A stretch of 64,000 bases of DNA from Holophagales bacterium UBA5704 (lineage in GTDB: Bacteria > Acidobacteriota > Thermoanaerobaculia > Multivoradales > UBA5704). This document shows positions 1 to 8,575 of the stretch, one piece after another. The notes below the pieces were generated by a model. That model ran no database searches. It saw nothing but the letters and a program-made list of their open reading frames with translations, and had not been told where the DNA came from. Both the position numbers and the translations under genes were made by a program. Positions within the stretch are counted from its first letter, which is position 1. Every line of letters starts with the position of its first letter. Where the stretch lies: positions 560 through 64,559 of the forward strand of contig DIHE01000020.1 of assembly GCA_002420005.1 (NCBI GenBank), in the 5' to 3' direction.

Positions 1-836
1 GAGGGCGCCCCCTCCCTCCCGGATGTGGCCAGAAGATGGAAGGCCTCGGCGAGGAGGTGCAGGCCCTTCTCCGGGCAGATGCGGGCGAGGTAACCGATGG
101 TGAACGGCTCTTCCGGCGCGCGCGGGGGCGGCTTGACCCCGTGGCCGGTCAGGTCGAGGCCGAGCGGGACGACCAGCAGCCGGCCGCGGTCGATGCCTCC
201 CAGGTACTCGGCCATGAAACCGGCGTACCAGGCGCTGTTCACCTGGAAGACGTCGACGTCCCGCGCCCTTTCCCGGAGCATTTCGCGGACGCGGGTGCGC
301 CAGGGCTCGCGGATCTGGTCGAGGAACAGGTCCTCGCCCTGCAGGCTGCAGACCACCGGCACGCCCAGCTCCCTTTTCAGCTCGCGGGCGAAGCCGGCGA
401 ACATCGAGTTGGTCAGGTGGACGACGTCCGGGCGGAAGTCGTCGCGCAGCCAGGTCACCAGCTTCTTCAGCTCGCGGGCCTGAAATCCCTCTTCGCCCTG
501 GAGGATCGAGTAGGTGAGCGCTCCCAGCTCGGTGGGGTCGGTCGCGGCACCGAGGCGGGCGGCGCGGCGGATCAGGCCGGGGCGGTCGAGCAGCCAGGCC
601 AGCAGGCCCGGGAGATGGCGGAAGACCGCTCCCATCTGCTCCAGGTAGACGTTCAGCGCACCGTAGAAGATGCGGCCGTGGCTCACGTCCGGCAGGTCGG
701 TGCGCAGCGGGGTGTAGGTGGGCACGAGGACCGCGTCGTGCCCCTGCCTTTGTAAAGCCGTCACCAGCGCGTTGTCGTGCAGGCAGCTGCCGCAGTACAT
801 GCCGGCCGCACCGGCCGCGACGTAGGCGATGCGCAT
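1..836 (-). CDS. Glycosyltransferase (GT4-like), C-terminus cut off by window edge
   Basis: Reading the minus strand from the ATG at 836 gives about 278 residues with no stop before the window edge. The N-terminus (MRIAYVAAGAAGMYCGSCLH) and the following stretch, with a glycine-rich loop, GHDAVLVPTYTPL and an FYGALNVYLEQ segment, match the acceptor-binding half of family 4 glycosyltransferases. DVVHLTNSM and a later PLGLDL...TIGYLARICPEKGL lead into the nucleotide-sugar-binding half, which is incomplete. The gene starts 9 bp after the symporter stop, so it is probably the next gene of the same operon. Substrate cannot be told from the sequence. Confidence 0.75.
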   Translation of the reverse strand, partial: MRIAYVAAGAAGMYCGSCLHDNALVTALQRQGHDAVLVPTYTPLRTDLPDVSHGRIFYGALNVYLEQMGAVFRHLPGLLAWLLDRPGLIRRAARLGAATDPTELGALTYSILQGEEGFQARELKKLVTWLRDDFRPDVVHLTNSMFAGFARELKRELGVPVVCSLQGEDLFLDQIREPWRTRVREMLRERARDVDVFQVNSAWYAGFMAEYLGGIDRGRLLVVPLGLDLTGHGVKPPPRAPEEPFTIGYLARICPEKGLHLLAEAFHLLATSGREGAP

Positions 837-845
837 CGAGCGGTC

Positions 846-2315
846 CTAGCGTTCCGCCTTGGGAAAGAATTTGTCGAGCGTCGCGGCCTCCGGCGGCCGG
901 GTGGCGAGCGAGCCTACGATCATCGCCGCGGTGGAGACCAGAAGCATCACGGCGACCGGCATGACGCCGGATTCGCCGATCGTGGTGCTGCCGGTCTTCC
1001 AGCCTTGCGAGACGAACCAGATCCAGAGAACGATCACCGACACGGTGGAGGCAAAGGCACCCCACTTCGTGCTGCGCTTCCAGAACACCGCGGCGACGAC
1101 GACCGGGAACAGCGCCGCGAAGCCGGTGAAACACCAGACGCCGAGCTTGAAAATGCTGCGATCGACGAACCGCGAGAGGACGTAGGTGGCGATCAGGATT
1201 CCCACCATGAACAGGCGCCCGACCAGGATCTGCGTCTTCTCGCCCATCCGGTCATGAAAGCCGTAGTGGCGCACGATGTCCTGGGTGAACATGGTCCCCA
1301 CCGCGTGCACCTGCGAGTCGAACGAGTTCATGATCGCGGCGAACACGCCGGCCGCCAGAAGGCCGGCGAGCAGACCCGGCGCATGCAGACTGATCATCTT
1401 GACCAGCACCGATCCCGCGGCACCCGCGTTCAAGCCGGGAAAATCGAGATGGGCGAGCACGCCGAGCAGCACGCTCGGCACCCAGACGATCGCGATGCAG
1501 ACGGGATAGAACGCGATCACCGGCCGGAAGGAGGCGGCGTTTTTCGCCGTCAGCCAGTGGATGAACATGTGGGGGAACATGCCGACCGAGAGCGGAATGC
1601 AGGTGTAGGTGAGCAGCTGCAACGGCTTGATGTGGTCGCCGCGCACCAGCATGTCCGGATGCGTCTCCGCGAGCCGCGCCATCGCGGCGGAGAGCCCGCC
1701 GAGCTTGTCGATGATCACCCAGAAGGCGATGAACCCGAGAGCCAGGAGGATGACGGTCTGGAAGACGTTGACCCAGACCGTGCCGCGCATGCCGCCATAG
1801 GTGACGTAGGTGAGCACGACGGCGCTGATCACCAGGCCGCCCACCCAGTCGGGCACCTGGCCGCCGGTCACCTGGGTGAGCGTCGAGCCGCCGCCCATCA
1901 CACCGATCAGCAGATACGGGATGAGCAGGCCGACCTGCACCACGAAAAGCAGGAGGCCGAGGTTGTCCGACCCCCACCGCTCGCGGAAGAATTGCACCGG
2001 GGTCAGATAACCCCGCCGCTTGCCGAGCGCCCAGATGCGGGTGCCGATGAAGTAGAAGACCACCGGGATCACCAGGCCGGACGAGGAGGCCATCAGCGCG
2101 AAGACGCCGATGCCTTCCATGTAGGCCTCGCCCGAGGAGCCGAGGAGCGCGAAGGCGGTCATGTTGGCGCCGAACAGCGAGATCAGCAGGATGAACGGTC
2201 CCAGCGTGCGGGCGGCGACGAAGAAGTCCTCGCTGGTGCCGCGGAAAAAGCGGTGGCTGAACAGGCCGATGACCAGGACGACGAGCAGGTAGCCGATGAT
2301 CACCGCGAGGGTCAT
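846..2315 (-). CDS. Sodium:solute symporter family (SSS) transporter
   Basis: The protein has 489 residues and about 13 hydrophobic segments. It starts MTLAVIIGYLLVVLVIGLFS. It carries the typical SSS regions: GTSEDFFVAARTLGP near the N-terminus, a glycine-rich VTYGGMRGTVWVNVFQ segment in the middle, and AAIMNSFDSQVHAVGTMFTQD, where these transporters keep their conserved Ser/Asp cluster. It should be an inner-membrane, sodium-coupled importer; the substrate is unknown. The ATG overlaps the stop of the preceding DUF3311 gene (ATGA), a very common pairing for this family. A longer reading to 3020 exists in this frame, but it lies inside the flavoprotein gene and was rejected. Confidence 0.9.
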   Translation of the reverse strand: MTLAVIIGYLLVVLVIGLFSHRFFRGTSEDFFVAARTLGPFILLISLFGANMTAFALLGSSGEAYMEGIGVFALMASSSGLVIPVVFYFIGTRIWALGKRRGYLTPVQFFRERWGSDNLGLLLFVVQVGLLIPYLLIGVMGGGSTLTQVTGGQVPDWVGGLVISAVVLTYVTYGGMRGTVWVNVFQTVILLALGFIAFWVIIDKLGGLSAAMARLAETHPDMLVRGDHIKPLQLLTYTCIPLSVGMFPHMFIHWLTAKNAASFRPVIAFYPVCIAIVWVPSVLLGVLAHLDFPGLNAGAAGSVLVKMISLHAPGLLAGLLAAGVFAAIMNSFDSQVHAVGTMFTQDIVRHYGFHDRMGEKTQILVGRLFMVGILIATYVLSRFVDRSIFKLGVWCFTGFAALFPVVVAAVFWKRSTKWGAFASTVSVIVLWIWFVSQGWKTGSTTIGESGVMPVAVMLLVSTAAMIVGSLATRPPEAATLDKFFPKAER

Positions 2316-2548
2316 CGCGTTTCCTCCCTCGTGGTACCGGCCTCGCGGTCGAGATGGCTCGGCCAGGCGTGGAGCACCAGCAGGGTGAGCACGATCGACG
2401 TCGCGATGCAGAAGCCGACGTGGTAGGCGAGGCCCGCCGGAAGGCCGAGGACGAGGCCGGGGTCGTTCCACAGCCAGAGGTCGTTGTGCAGCAGGTAGAG
2501 CGCCACCAGGGCCAGGTACAAGAGGCCGGTGCGGACGGAGCGTTTCAT
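2312..2548 (-). CDS. DUF3311 small membrane protein, symporter partner
   Basis: This is a 78-residue protein with two hydrophobic helices, a central LYLLHNDLWLWNDP and a short charged tail. The HNDLW...P pattern and size are typical of DUF3311, a family that almost always precedes an SSS symporter and is thought to be an accessory subunit. It overlaps both neighbours by 4 bp: its ATG with the flavoprotein stop, and its TGA with the symporter ATG. That implies tight translational coupling. Confidence 0.85.
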   Translation of the reverse strand: MKRSVRTGLLYLALVALYLLHNDLWLWNDPGLVLGLPAGLAYHVGFCIATSIVLTLLVLHAWPSHLDREAGTTREETR

Positions 2549-3804
2549 CGGGGTCCTCCGATCGCGGCCGGCTCGGCCAGCCGCGCGTCGTCCGGCAACC
2601 GCACCATCTCGCCCATCGCCGCGAACAGGCGATCGGAGGGCCGCGACAGGTTGCCGACCAGCAGGTGGGTGATGTCGCCCCGGTGGCCGGGGTGGCGGGC
2701 GAGGAACTTGGCGAAGCTGAACTCCGGCTCATAGAAGGCGTAGACGAGCTTGCGCATCGCCTCCATGCCGGCGACGAAACCGGGGCCGTGGGCGCCGAGG
2801 CGCTCCGCCGACGGATCGTCCGTGGCGAGCGCCGCGTTGATCGAATCGGCGGCGAGCGCGCCGGACTGGAGGGCCAGGAAGACGCCCGAGGAATAGATCG
2901 GATCGAGGAAACCGAAGGCGTCGCCGACCAGCACCCAGCCGTCGCCGGCGATCTGCGAGGAGCGGTAGGAAAAGTCGCGCAGCACCTGGATGGGCAGCAC
3001 CTGTCGTGCACCACGCGCATCGAGCAGGCGCCGCCGGATCTCCCCGCAGGCCGCGGCCTGCTGGTCGAAAAACGCCTGCGGATCGCCGCCCGGATGCCCG
3101 GCCAGCACTTCCGGCGCGCCCACCCAGCCCACGCTCACCCGGTCGTCGGGGAGCGGGATGTACCAGAACCAGGCGCTGGCGTCCGCGGTGTGGATGACCA
3201 GCGTCGCCCCTTCGTCGATCCCGGTGTCGCGCAGCGCTCCCTTGAAGTGGGTGAAGACCGAGGCCTTGCGCAGCCCGGGATCGCGCTGCAGCAGGCCGAG
3301 CTTGCGGGCGAGGAGCGCGCTCTGGCCGGTGGCGTCCACCACGACGCGGGCGGCGATCTGCGCGTCGCCGCAATCGACGCCGACCGCGCGATCTCCTTCG
3401 AAAAGCACGTCCTTGACCGCGGCGCCACGCCGCACCTCGACGCCGTGCTCCTGCGCGTTGTCGAGCAGCAGGGCGTCGAACTCGCTGCGCAGCACCTGCC
3501 AGGTGACCGAGCTCTCGTGCGGATCGGCCTCCTGGAAATAGAACGGGGCGGAGGGCTTGCCCGACTTGCCGAAAAACTGCACGCTGTGCTTGCGCACGAA
3601 GGGGCTGGCCTTCAGCTTCTCGAGCACTCCCAGGCGTTCGAGCGTCCACCAGGTCGCGGGCATCAGCGATTCGCCGATCTTGAAGCGCGGCTCCGGAGCC
3701 CGTTCGAGCAGGAGGACCCGGTGGCCTTTCTGGGCCACCAGGGTCGCCGCCGCGGCACCGCCGGGGCCACCACCGATCACGACAACGTCCACCGAATCGG
3801 TCAC
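2545..3804 (-). CDS. FAD-dependent oxidoreductase, flavin halogenase-like
   Basis: I chose the GTG at 3804 because a good AAAGGAAA ribosome site precedes it and the longer reading would overlap the receptor gene. The product has 419 residues. The N-terminus shows the Rossmann FAD site VVVIGGGPGGAAAA, followed by PRFKIGESLMPATW. A WFWYIPLPDD segment in the middle resembles the WxWxIP motif of flavin-dependent halogenases, and GWVLVGDAFGFLDPIYSSG is the second FAD contact. The lysine that catalyses halogenation is not clearly in register (FVRKHSVQFFG), so this may be a monooxygenase or a reductase of the geranylgeranyl-reductase/halogenase superfamily. Its place in a biosynthesis-like operon suggests it modifies a small molecule. 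Confidence 0.75.
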   Translation of the reverse strand: MTDSVDVVVIGGGPGGAAAATLVAQKGHRVLLLERAPEPRFKIGESLMPATWWTLERLGVLEKLKASPFVRKHSVQFFGKSGKPSAPFYFQEADPHESSVTWQVLRSEFDALLLDNAQEHGVEVRRGAAVKDVLFEGDRAVGVDCGDAQIAARVVVDATGQSALLARKLGLLQRDPGLRKASVFTHFKGALRDTGIDEGATLVIHTADASAWFWYIPLPDDRVSVGWVGAPEVLAGHPGGDPQAFFDQQAAACGEIRRRLLDARGARQVLPIQVLRDFSYRSSQIAGDGWVLVGDAFGFLDPIYSSGVFLALQSGALAADSINAALATDDPSAERLGAHGPGFVAGMEAMRKLVYAFYEPEFSFAKFLARHPGHRGDITHLLVGNLSRPSDRLFAAMGEMVRLPDDARLAEPAAIGGPR

Positions 3805-3832
3805 AGCGAGTTTCCTTTCCCTTGGGCTCCGC

Positions 3833-6001
3833 TCAATGCGCCCCGAGGCGCACCGAGACACTGCCATGGACGGTGAGGCCCGGCGCCGGGATCACCGAGG
3901 TGGAGCCGAAGCCGCGCGTGAAGATCTCTTCGTCGGTCAGGTTGTCGAGGTGCAGCGCGAGGCTCCAGAGGTTTCGATCATAGAAGAGGGAGGCGTCGAG
4001 GGTGAACGTGCTGTCCAGCTCGAAGGCGTTGTCCGCGGCGATGAATTGCTCGCCGAGGTAGCGCGCGCCGAGCGCGGCGCCGATCCCGTGGTCGAAATGC
4101 CGGCTGATCCGCAGGTTCGCCAGATGCTTCGGCGCGAACGCCGGGGTGTTGCCCGCGTGGTCGAGGACCAGGAAGGCCGGCGGGTTGCCGCCGAGGAAGA
4201 CCAGCTCGGAGAAGCGGACCAGCTCCGCGTCGGTGTACGCATACGAGAAGAAGGTGCGCAGCCGCGGCAGCGGCTCGGCCGCGATCTCCAGCTCGATGCC
4301 CTGCGACTGCTGGCTCCCGGTCTGCCGGGTGATGCCCGTCTGGTCGGGGATCGCCACGTTGTCGCGGTCCAGCCGGTAGACCGCGAGGGTCGCCTGCGCC
4401 TTGCCGCCCCACAGGTTGGTCTTGAGGCCGGCCTCGATCTGCTCGCTCTCCTCCGGCTCGCGCTTCCCCACCACCCGGCTCGACGGCGGCGCGAAACCGC
4501 GGCCGGCGTTGGCGTAGAGAGAGACCTCGGGGCGCGGCGACCAGGTCAGGCCGAGGAGAGGCGAGACCTGGGAGACGCTGCGGTCGGTCCCGGTGACCTC
4601 GTCCTCGTAGTCGATGGCGTCGAAGCGCGCGCCGACCAGCACCTGGAGCCGCTCCGAGAGGGCGATCTGGTCGGTCACGTAGGGAGCGAGCACCCGGCTC
4701 GCGGCGTCCGCGGCCTGCGACTGCCCGGGGATGAGGAAGACCGGCCCGCCCGCGGTCTCCACCGGGCTCCGGAGAGCGATGAAGGGCAGGAAGCCGACGT
4801 CGAGGGTGAAGCGGTCGGTGAGGCGGGCGGCCTCGAAGCCGGCGAGGATCTGGTGGGTCACGCCGCCGGTCGAGGCGGTGAGCACGGCTTCGAGCTGGTT
4901 GCCGGCGAACTCCTGCCGGTCGTCGAGCAGGATGAGCGAGCGGAACAGGGTGGGCTCGCCGCGCGGGCCGGGGAAGACGCCGTTGAAGATGGTGGCCGCG
5001 GAATCCCAGTCGAGCCGGCGGTAGTACGCCTTGTTGCGCAGGGTCAGGTTGGGCGAGAGCACGCTCTGCCAGTCCGCCTGGACGCGCCGGGTCTCCTGGT
5101 CGGAGAGGTCGTAGGGCGATTGATAGGAGCGGGTGCGCGGCACGTCCGCGATCCGCGGGCTCTGCCGCCGAACCGGCGACAGGCCGGTCGGGAAGAGGAG
5201 CGGCAGGCCGGAGTCCGGCGCGAAGCTCGTGTCGAGAAACTCCAGGTTGACGTGGAGCGAGCGGCTCTCGTCCGGGCTCCAGGAGAACGCGGGGTTGACC
5301 GCGCGCACCTCGCTCGGCCGGTCGCGCCAGCCGTCGGACTCCCGCCACAGGCCGTTGAGGCGGAACCCGTAGGGGCTGTCGCCGCCGCGGTCGCCGAGGT
5401 TCCAATCCAGGCGCCCGCCGCGGGTGTTGAAGCTGCCCCCTTCCAGGCCGAGGGTCAGCAGGCCGGTCGGCTCGGGCTGCCGGCGGACCATGTTGATCGT
5501 GGCGGCGAGGGGGCTGCCGCCGTAGAGGAAACCGCCGGGGCCTTTGAGCACCTCCACCCGCTCGACGTTGTAGAGCTGGTAGAAGCTGATCTCGGGCTCG
5601 GCGGCACCGTCCACCAGCACCAGGCCGCTCTCGATCGAGTCGAAACCGCGCACGACGAAGAAGTCGGCGACGCCGCTCTGGGTCTGCACGTTGATCCCGC
5701 TGACGTTCTGGAGCGCCCCGCCGAGCGCGGGGCTCCCTTGCTCGTCGAGCCGCCAGCCGGAGACCACGCCGACGCTCGCGGGCGTCTTCTGGAGGGGGGA
5801 CGGCAGCTTGGTCACGATCGTGCTCGACTCAGGCACCTCGGGCAGGCCGCCTTCGACGAACAGCACGTCCTCGTACACCGCGGCGGGCGGGGTTTCGTCC
5901 TGCGCCGCCGGCGCCTCCTGGGCAGGCAGTCTCCCGGCCGTGAGGAGAAGCGCAAGGGCAAGGGGGAGCGCGAGGCGCGGGAGGCGGACGGGCTTCTGCA
6001 T
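3833..6001 (-). CDS. TonB-dependent siderophore-type outer-membrane receptor
   Basis: The 722-residue protein has a signal peptide that ends near LPAQ. The plug domain (about 55-185) contains VRGFDSIESGLVLVDG and VERVEVLKGPGGFLYG, the hallmark of TonB-dependent siderophore receptors. A 22-strand-type barrel follows and ends with LTVHGSVSVRLGAH. An AGGAGA ribosome site precedes the ATG. It should take up an iron chelate or another large ligand across the outer membrane. Inside this redox operon it may import a cofactor or metal chelate that the operon uses, or the compound the operon makes. Confidence 0.88.
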   Translation of the reverse strand: MQKPVRLPRLALPLALALLLTAGRLPAQEAPAAQDETPPAAVYEDVLFVEGGLPEVPESSTIVTKLPSPLQKTPASVGVVSGWRLDEQGSPALGGALQNVSGINVQTQSGVADFFVVRGFDSIESGLVLVDGAAEPEISFYQLYNVERVEVLKGPGGFLYGGSPLAATINMVRRQPEPTGLLTLGLEGGSFNTRGGRLDWNLGDRGGDSPYGFRLNGLWRESDGWRDRPSEVRAVNPAFSWSPDESRSLHVNLEFLDTSFAPDSGLPLLFPTGLSPVRRQSPRIADVPRTRSYQSPYDLSDQETRRVQADWQSVLSPNLTLRNKAYYRRLDWDSAATIFNGVFPGPRGEPTLFRSLILLDDRQEFAGNQLEAVLTASTGGVTHQILAGFEAARLTDRFTLDVGFLPFIALRSPVETAGGPVFLIPGQSQAADAASRVLAPYVTDQIALSERLQVLVGARFDAIDYEDEVTGTDRSVSQVSPLLGLTWSPRPEVSLYANAGRGFAPPSSRVVGKREPEESEQIEAGLKTNLWGGKAQATLAVYRLDRDNVAIPDQTGITRQTGSQQSQGIELEIAAEPLPRLRTFFSYAYTDAELVRFSELVFLGGNPPAFLVLDHAGNTPAFAPKHLANLRISRHFDHGIGAALGARYLGEQFIAADNAFELDSTFTLDASLFYDRNLWSLALHLDNLTDEEIFTRGFGSTSVIPAPGLTVHGSVSVRLGAH

Positions 6002-6014
6002 GGTCGGTGATCTC

Positions 6015-7283
6015 CTAACGGCCGGTCTTCGCCGGCGGTGCGGCTTTCGGGGCGGTCCAGTCGAGGGCGATGAGATGCGCAGCGTTGCGCAGGTACAGCC
6101 GGCCCTGGGCCAGCGCCGGAGAGGTCCAGGATTTGCCTTCGAAGACCTGGAGGGTCCCCAGCTCCTTGTACTCCTTGGGCGTGGCCACGACCAGGTGGAG
6201 CGTCCCCTGCTCGGAGAGCACGACCAGGTGGCCGTCGGCGAGGATCAGCGAGCCATGCCCGAGGCCGCGCTGCTTCCAGCGCTCCGCCCCGGTGGCGGCG
6301 TCGATCGCCTTGAACGTCGAGTCGTCGAAACCGTAGAGGGTGCCCTCATGGAGGATCGAGGAGCTGAAACGGTTTTTCATCCCCCGGCTCCGCCAGACCT
6401 CGGCGGTGGCGACCTGGCCCCCGGTCACCTGGATCTGGAGCAGGGCCGAGCCGGTGTTCTGTCCGGAGGAGACGAACAGCTTGTCCGGCGCCAGGAAGAT
6501 CGGTGTCGCGGCGTTGTACGAGTCGGGCACCCAGGGCACCTGCCAGAGGAGCTTGCCATCCTTCGGCGCGAGCGCCAGGACGGCATCCGCGGCGAAAACG
6601 ATGATCTGGCGCACGCCGCCCACGGTCACCGCGATCGGCGCCGCGTAGCCGGCTGCGTGGCTCTGCGAGGTCCAGACCGGTCTGCCGGTCGCCTTGTCGA
6701 AGGCGAGGACCGACCGGTTGGCGTCGCCGCCCGCGTGGACCACCAGCAGGTCGCCTTCCACCAGGGGGGAGGTCGCGATCCCGAAGTCGGGGATGCGCGC
6801 GCCATAGTCTTTCTTCAGGTCGTGCGACCAGGCGGTCTCCCCGTTGGCGGTCTTGAGCGCCGCGAGCTTCCCGGAGGCGGACAGGACGTAGACCAGGCCA
6901 CCGTCCACCGTCGGCGTCGCGCGGGGACCGTCACCCTGGTCGTTGACGTACTTCTCATGGATGCGGGCGCGCCAGAGCTGTTGGCCGGTGACGGCATCGA
7001 GCGCCAGCGCCACCTCGTCGCCTCCCTGGCCGACCAGGGTGTACAGGCGTCCCTGCACCACCGCAACCTGCGAGAAGCCGGCGCCGAGCGGGACTTTCCA
7101 CAGCACCCGGGGGCCGCCCGGAGGCCAGCTCGCGAGCAGGCCTCGCTCGGGCGAGATGCCGTCGCGGTGGGGACCACGAAACTGCGGCCAGTCCGCCGCC
7201 GCGGCGGTGCCGGCGGCGAGCCCCAGACACAGAGCGGGCAGCGTGAGACGGCGCACAGAGGACCTCCCGAGGATGGCGGACAT
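6015..7283 (-). CDS. PQQ-type beta-propeller protein, duplicate copy 1
   Basis: This secreted protein has about 422 residues. A signal peptide (ATG at 7283; a TTG at 7298 is also possible) is followed by ADWPQFRGPHRDGIS, the usual start of these propellers. The rest is WxxxL...D..TG-type blade repeats such as LAFDKATGRPVW and AIDAATGAERW. No Cys-Cys pair or Ca/PQQ ligand set of true quinoprotein dehydrogenases is visible, so a structural or electron-transfer role in the periplasm is as likely as catalysis. It is a close copy of the next upstream gene (7303-8565), clearest in the last 150 residues and the shared C-terminus (ALDWTAPKAAP.AKTGR). Confidence 0.82.
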   Translation of the reverse strand: MSAILGRSSVRRLTLPALCLGLAAGTAAAADWPQFRGPHRDGISPERGLLASWPPGGPRVLWKVPLGAGFSQVAVVQGRLYTLVGQGGDEVALALDAVTGQQLWRARIHEKYVNDQGDGPRATPTVDGGLVYVLSASGKLAALKTANGETAWSHDLKKDYGARIPDFGIATSPLVEGDLLVVHAGGDANRSVLAFDKATGRPVWTSQSHAAGYAAPIAVTVGGVRQIIVFAADAVLALAPKDGKLLWQVPWVPDSYNAATPIFLAPDKLFVSSGQNTGSALLQIQVTGGQVATAEVWRSRGMKNRFSSSILHEGTLYGFDDSTFKAIDAATGAERWKQRGLGHGSLILADGHLVVLSEQGTLHLVVATPKEYKELGTLQVFEGKSWTSPALAQGRLYLRNAAHLIALDWTAPKAAPPAKTGR

Positions 7284-7302
7284 GGCGGTGGTCGACAATC
7301 GC

Positions 7303-8565
7303 CTAGCGCCCGGTCTTCGCCGCCGGTGCGGCTTTCGGGGCGGTCCAGTCGAGCGCGATCAGGTGCGCCTCATTGCGCAGGTAGAGCCGGCCATGGGCCA
7401 GCGTCGGAGCGGTCCAGCATTTGCCTTCGAGGACCCGGATGGCTCCCAGCTCCTTGTACGCCGTCGGTGTCGCCGCGATCAGGTGGAGCGTCCCCTGCTC
7501 GGAGAACACCACCAGCTGGCCGCCGGCGAGGATCAGCGAGCCGTGCCCGAGGCCGCGCTGTTTCCAGCGCTCCGCTCCGGTGGCGACGTCGATCGCCTTG
7601 AACGTCGCGTTGTCGAAGCCGTAGACGGTGCCCTCATGCAGGATCGAGGAGCTGAACTGGTTCTTCATCCCCTTGCTCCGCCAGAGCTCGGCGGCGGCGA
7701 CCTTGCCCGGGCTCACCTTGATCTGGAACAGGGCCGAGCCGGTGTCATAGCCGGAGGAGATGAACAGCTTGTCCGGCGCCAGGAAGATCGGCGTCGCGGC
7801 GTTGACGTCCCAGTCGGTCTCCCAGGGCACCTCCCAGAGCAGCTTGCCGTCCTTCGGCGCGAGCGCCTGGACCGCATCGGCGGCGAAGACGATGATCTGC
7901 CGCACGCCGCCCACGGTCACCGCGATCGGCGCCGAGTAGCCGGCTTCGCGGCTCTGCGAGGTCCACACCGGCTTGCCCGTCGCCTTGTCGAAGGCGATGA
8001 CCGACCGGTTGGCGTCGCCGCCCGCGTTGACCACCAGCAGGTTGCCCTCCACCAGCGGGGAGGTCGAGGCCCCCCAGCCGGGGATCCGCGCGCCGAATTC
8101 CTTCGGCAGGTCGTGCGACCAGGCGACCTGGCCGTTGGCGGTCTTGAGCGCCGCGAGCTTCCCCGCGGCGGACAGGACGTAGACCAGCGAACCGTCCACC
8201 ACCGGCGTCGCGCGCGGCCCGTTGCCCTGGTCGCTGGTGTATTTGGCGTCCACCCGGACGCGCCAGACCGGCTTGCCGGTGACGGCGTCGTAGGCCGCGG
8301 CGATCTCGTCGTCCTTCTCGCCGAAGAACGCATACAGGCGGTTCTGGACCACCACGACCTGCGAGAAGCCCTCGCCGAACGGGATCTTCCACAGCACCCG
8401 CGGGCCCCCCGCGGGCCAGCTGGTGTGCACGCCTTTCTCGGCCGAGATGCCGTCGCGGTTGGGACCGCGGAACTGCGGCCAGTCCGCGGCCATCGCCCCT
8501 GCGGCGAGGACAACGGTGCCGGCGGCGAGGCTCAGGCCCAGAGCGAGGAGGGTCGGACGTCGCAT
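7303..8565 (-). CDS. PQQ-type beta-propeller protein, duplicate copy 2
   Basis: The start at 8565 (MRRPTLLALGLSLAAG) has a clear AGGAGA ribosome site, and the N-terminus is a signal peptide that ends after AGAMA. The mature 390-residue part opens with ADWPQFRGPNRDGIS and has seven or eight propeller blades with repeats such as IAFDKATGKPVWTSQS and AIDVATGAERWKQRGL. It is the paralogue of the gene directly downstream; both proteins keep the same blade order and the same C-terminal words. A longer upstream reading overlaps the radical SAM gene and is not credible. A periplasmic location is likely. Confidence 0.85.
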   Translation of the reverse strand: MRRPTLLALGLSLAAGTVVLAAGAMAADWPQFRGPNRDGISAEKGVHTSWPAGGPRVLWKIPFGEGFSQVVVVQNRLYAFFGEKDDEIAAAYDAVTGKPVWRVRVDAKYTSDQGNGPRATPVVDGSLVYVLSAAGKLAALKTANGQVAWSHDLPKEFGARIPGWGASTSPLVEGNLLVVNAGGDANRSVIAFDKATGKPVWTSQSREAGYSAPIAVTVGGVRQIIVFAADAVQALAPKDGKLLWEVPWETDWDVNAATPIFLAPDKLFISSGYDTGSALFQIKVSPGKVAAAELWRSKGMKNQFSSSILHEGTVYGFDNATFKAIDVATGAERWKQRGLGHGSLILAGGQLVVFSEQGTLHLIAATPTAYKELGAIRVLEGKCWTAPTLAHGRLYLRNEAHLIALDWTAPKAAPAAKTGR

Positions 8566-8575
8566 GGCGTGTCTC

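Noticed and set aside
777..2426. Long plus-strand reading frame of 549 residues opposite the symporter
   Set aside because: It is an antisense shadow in high-GC DNA; its composition is His/Asp/Arg-rich with no family likeness, and the minus strand holds a clear transporter.
3557..6010. Plus-strand reading frame of 817 residues opposite the TonB receptor
   Set aside because: It is a shadow of the receptor gene with no ribosome site and low-complexity Arg/Glu/Gly composition.
7283..7298. TTG start at 7298 for the first duplicate propeller
   Set aside because: It lacks a good ribosome site; the ATG at 7283 gives a similar signal peptide. Not decisive, but the ATG is preferred.
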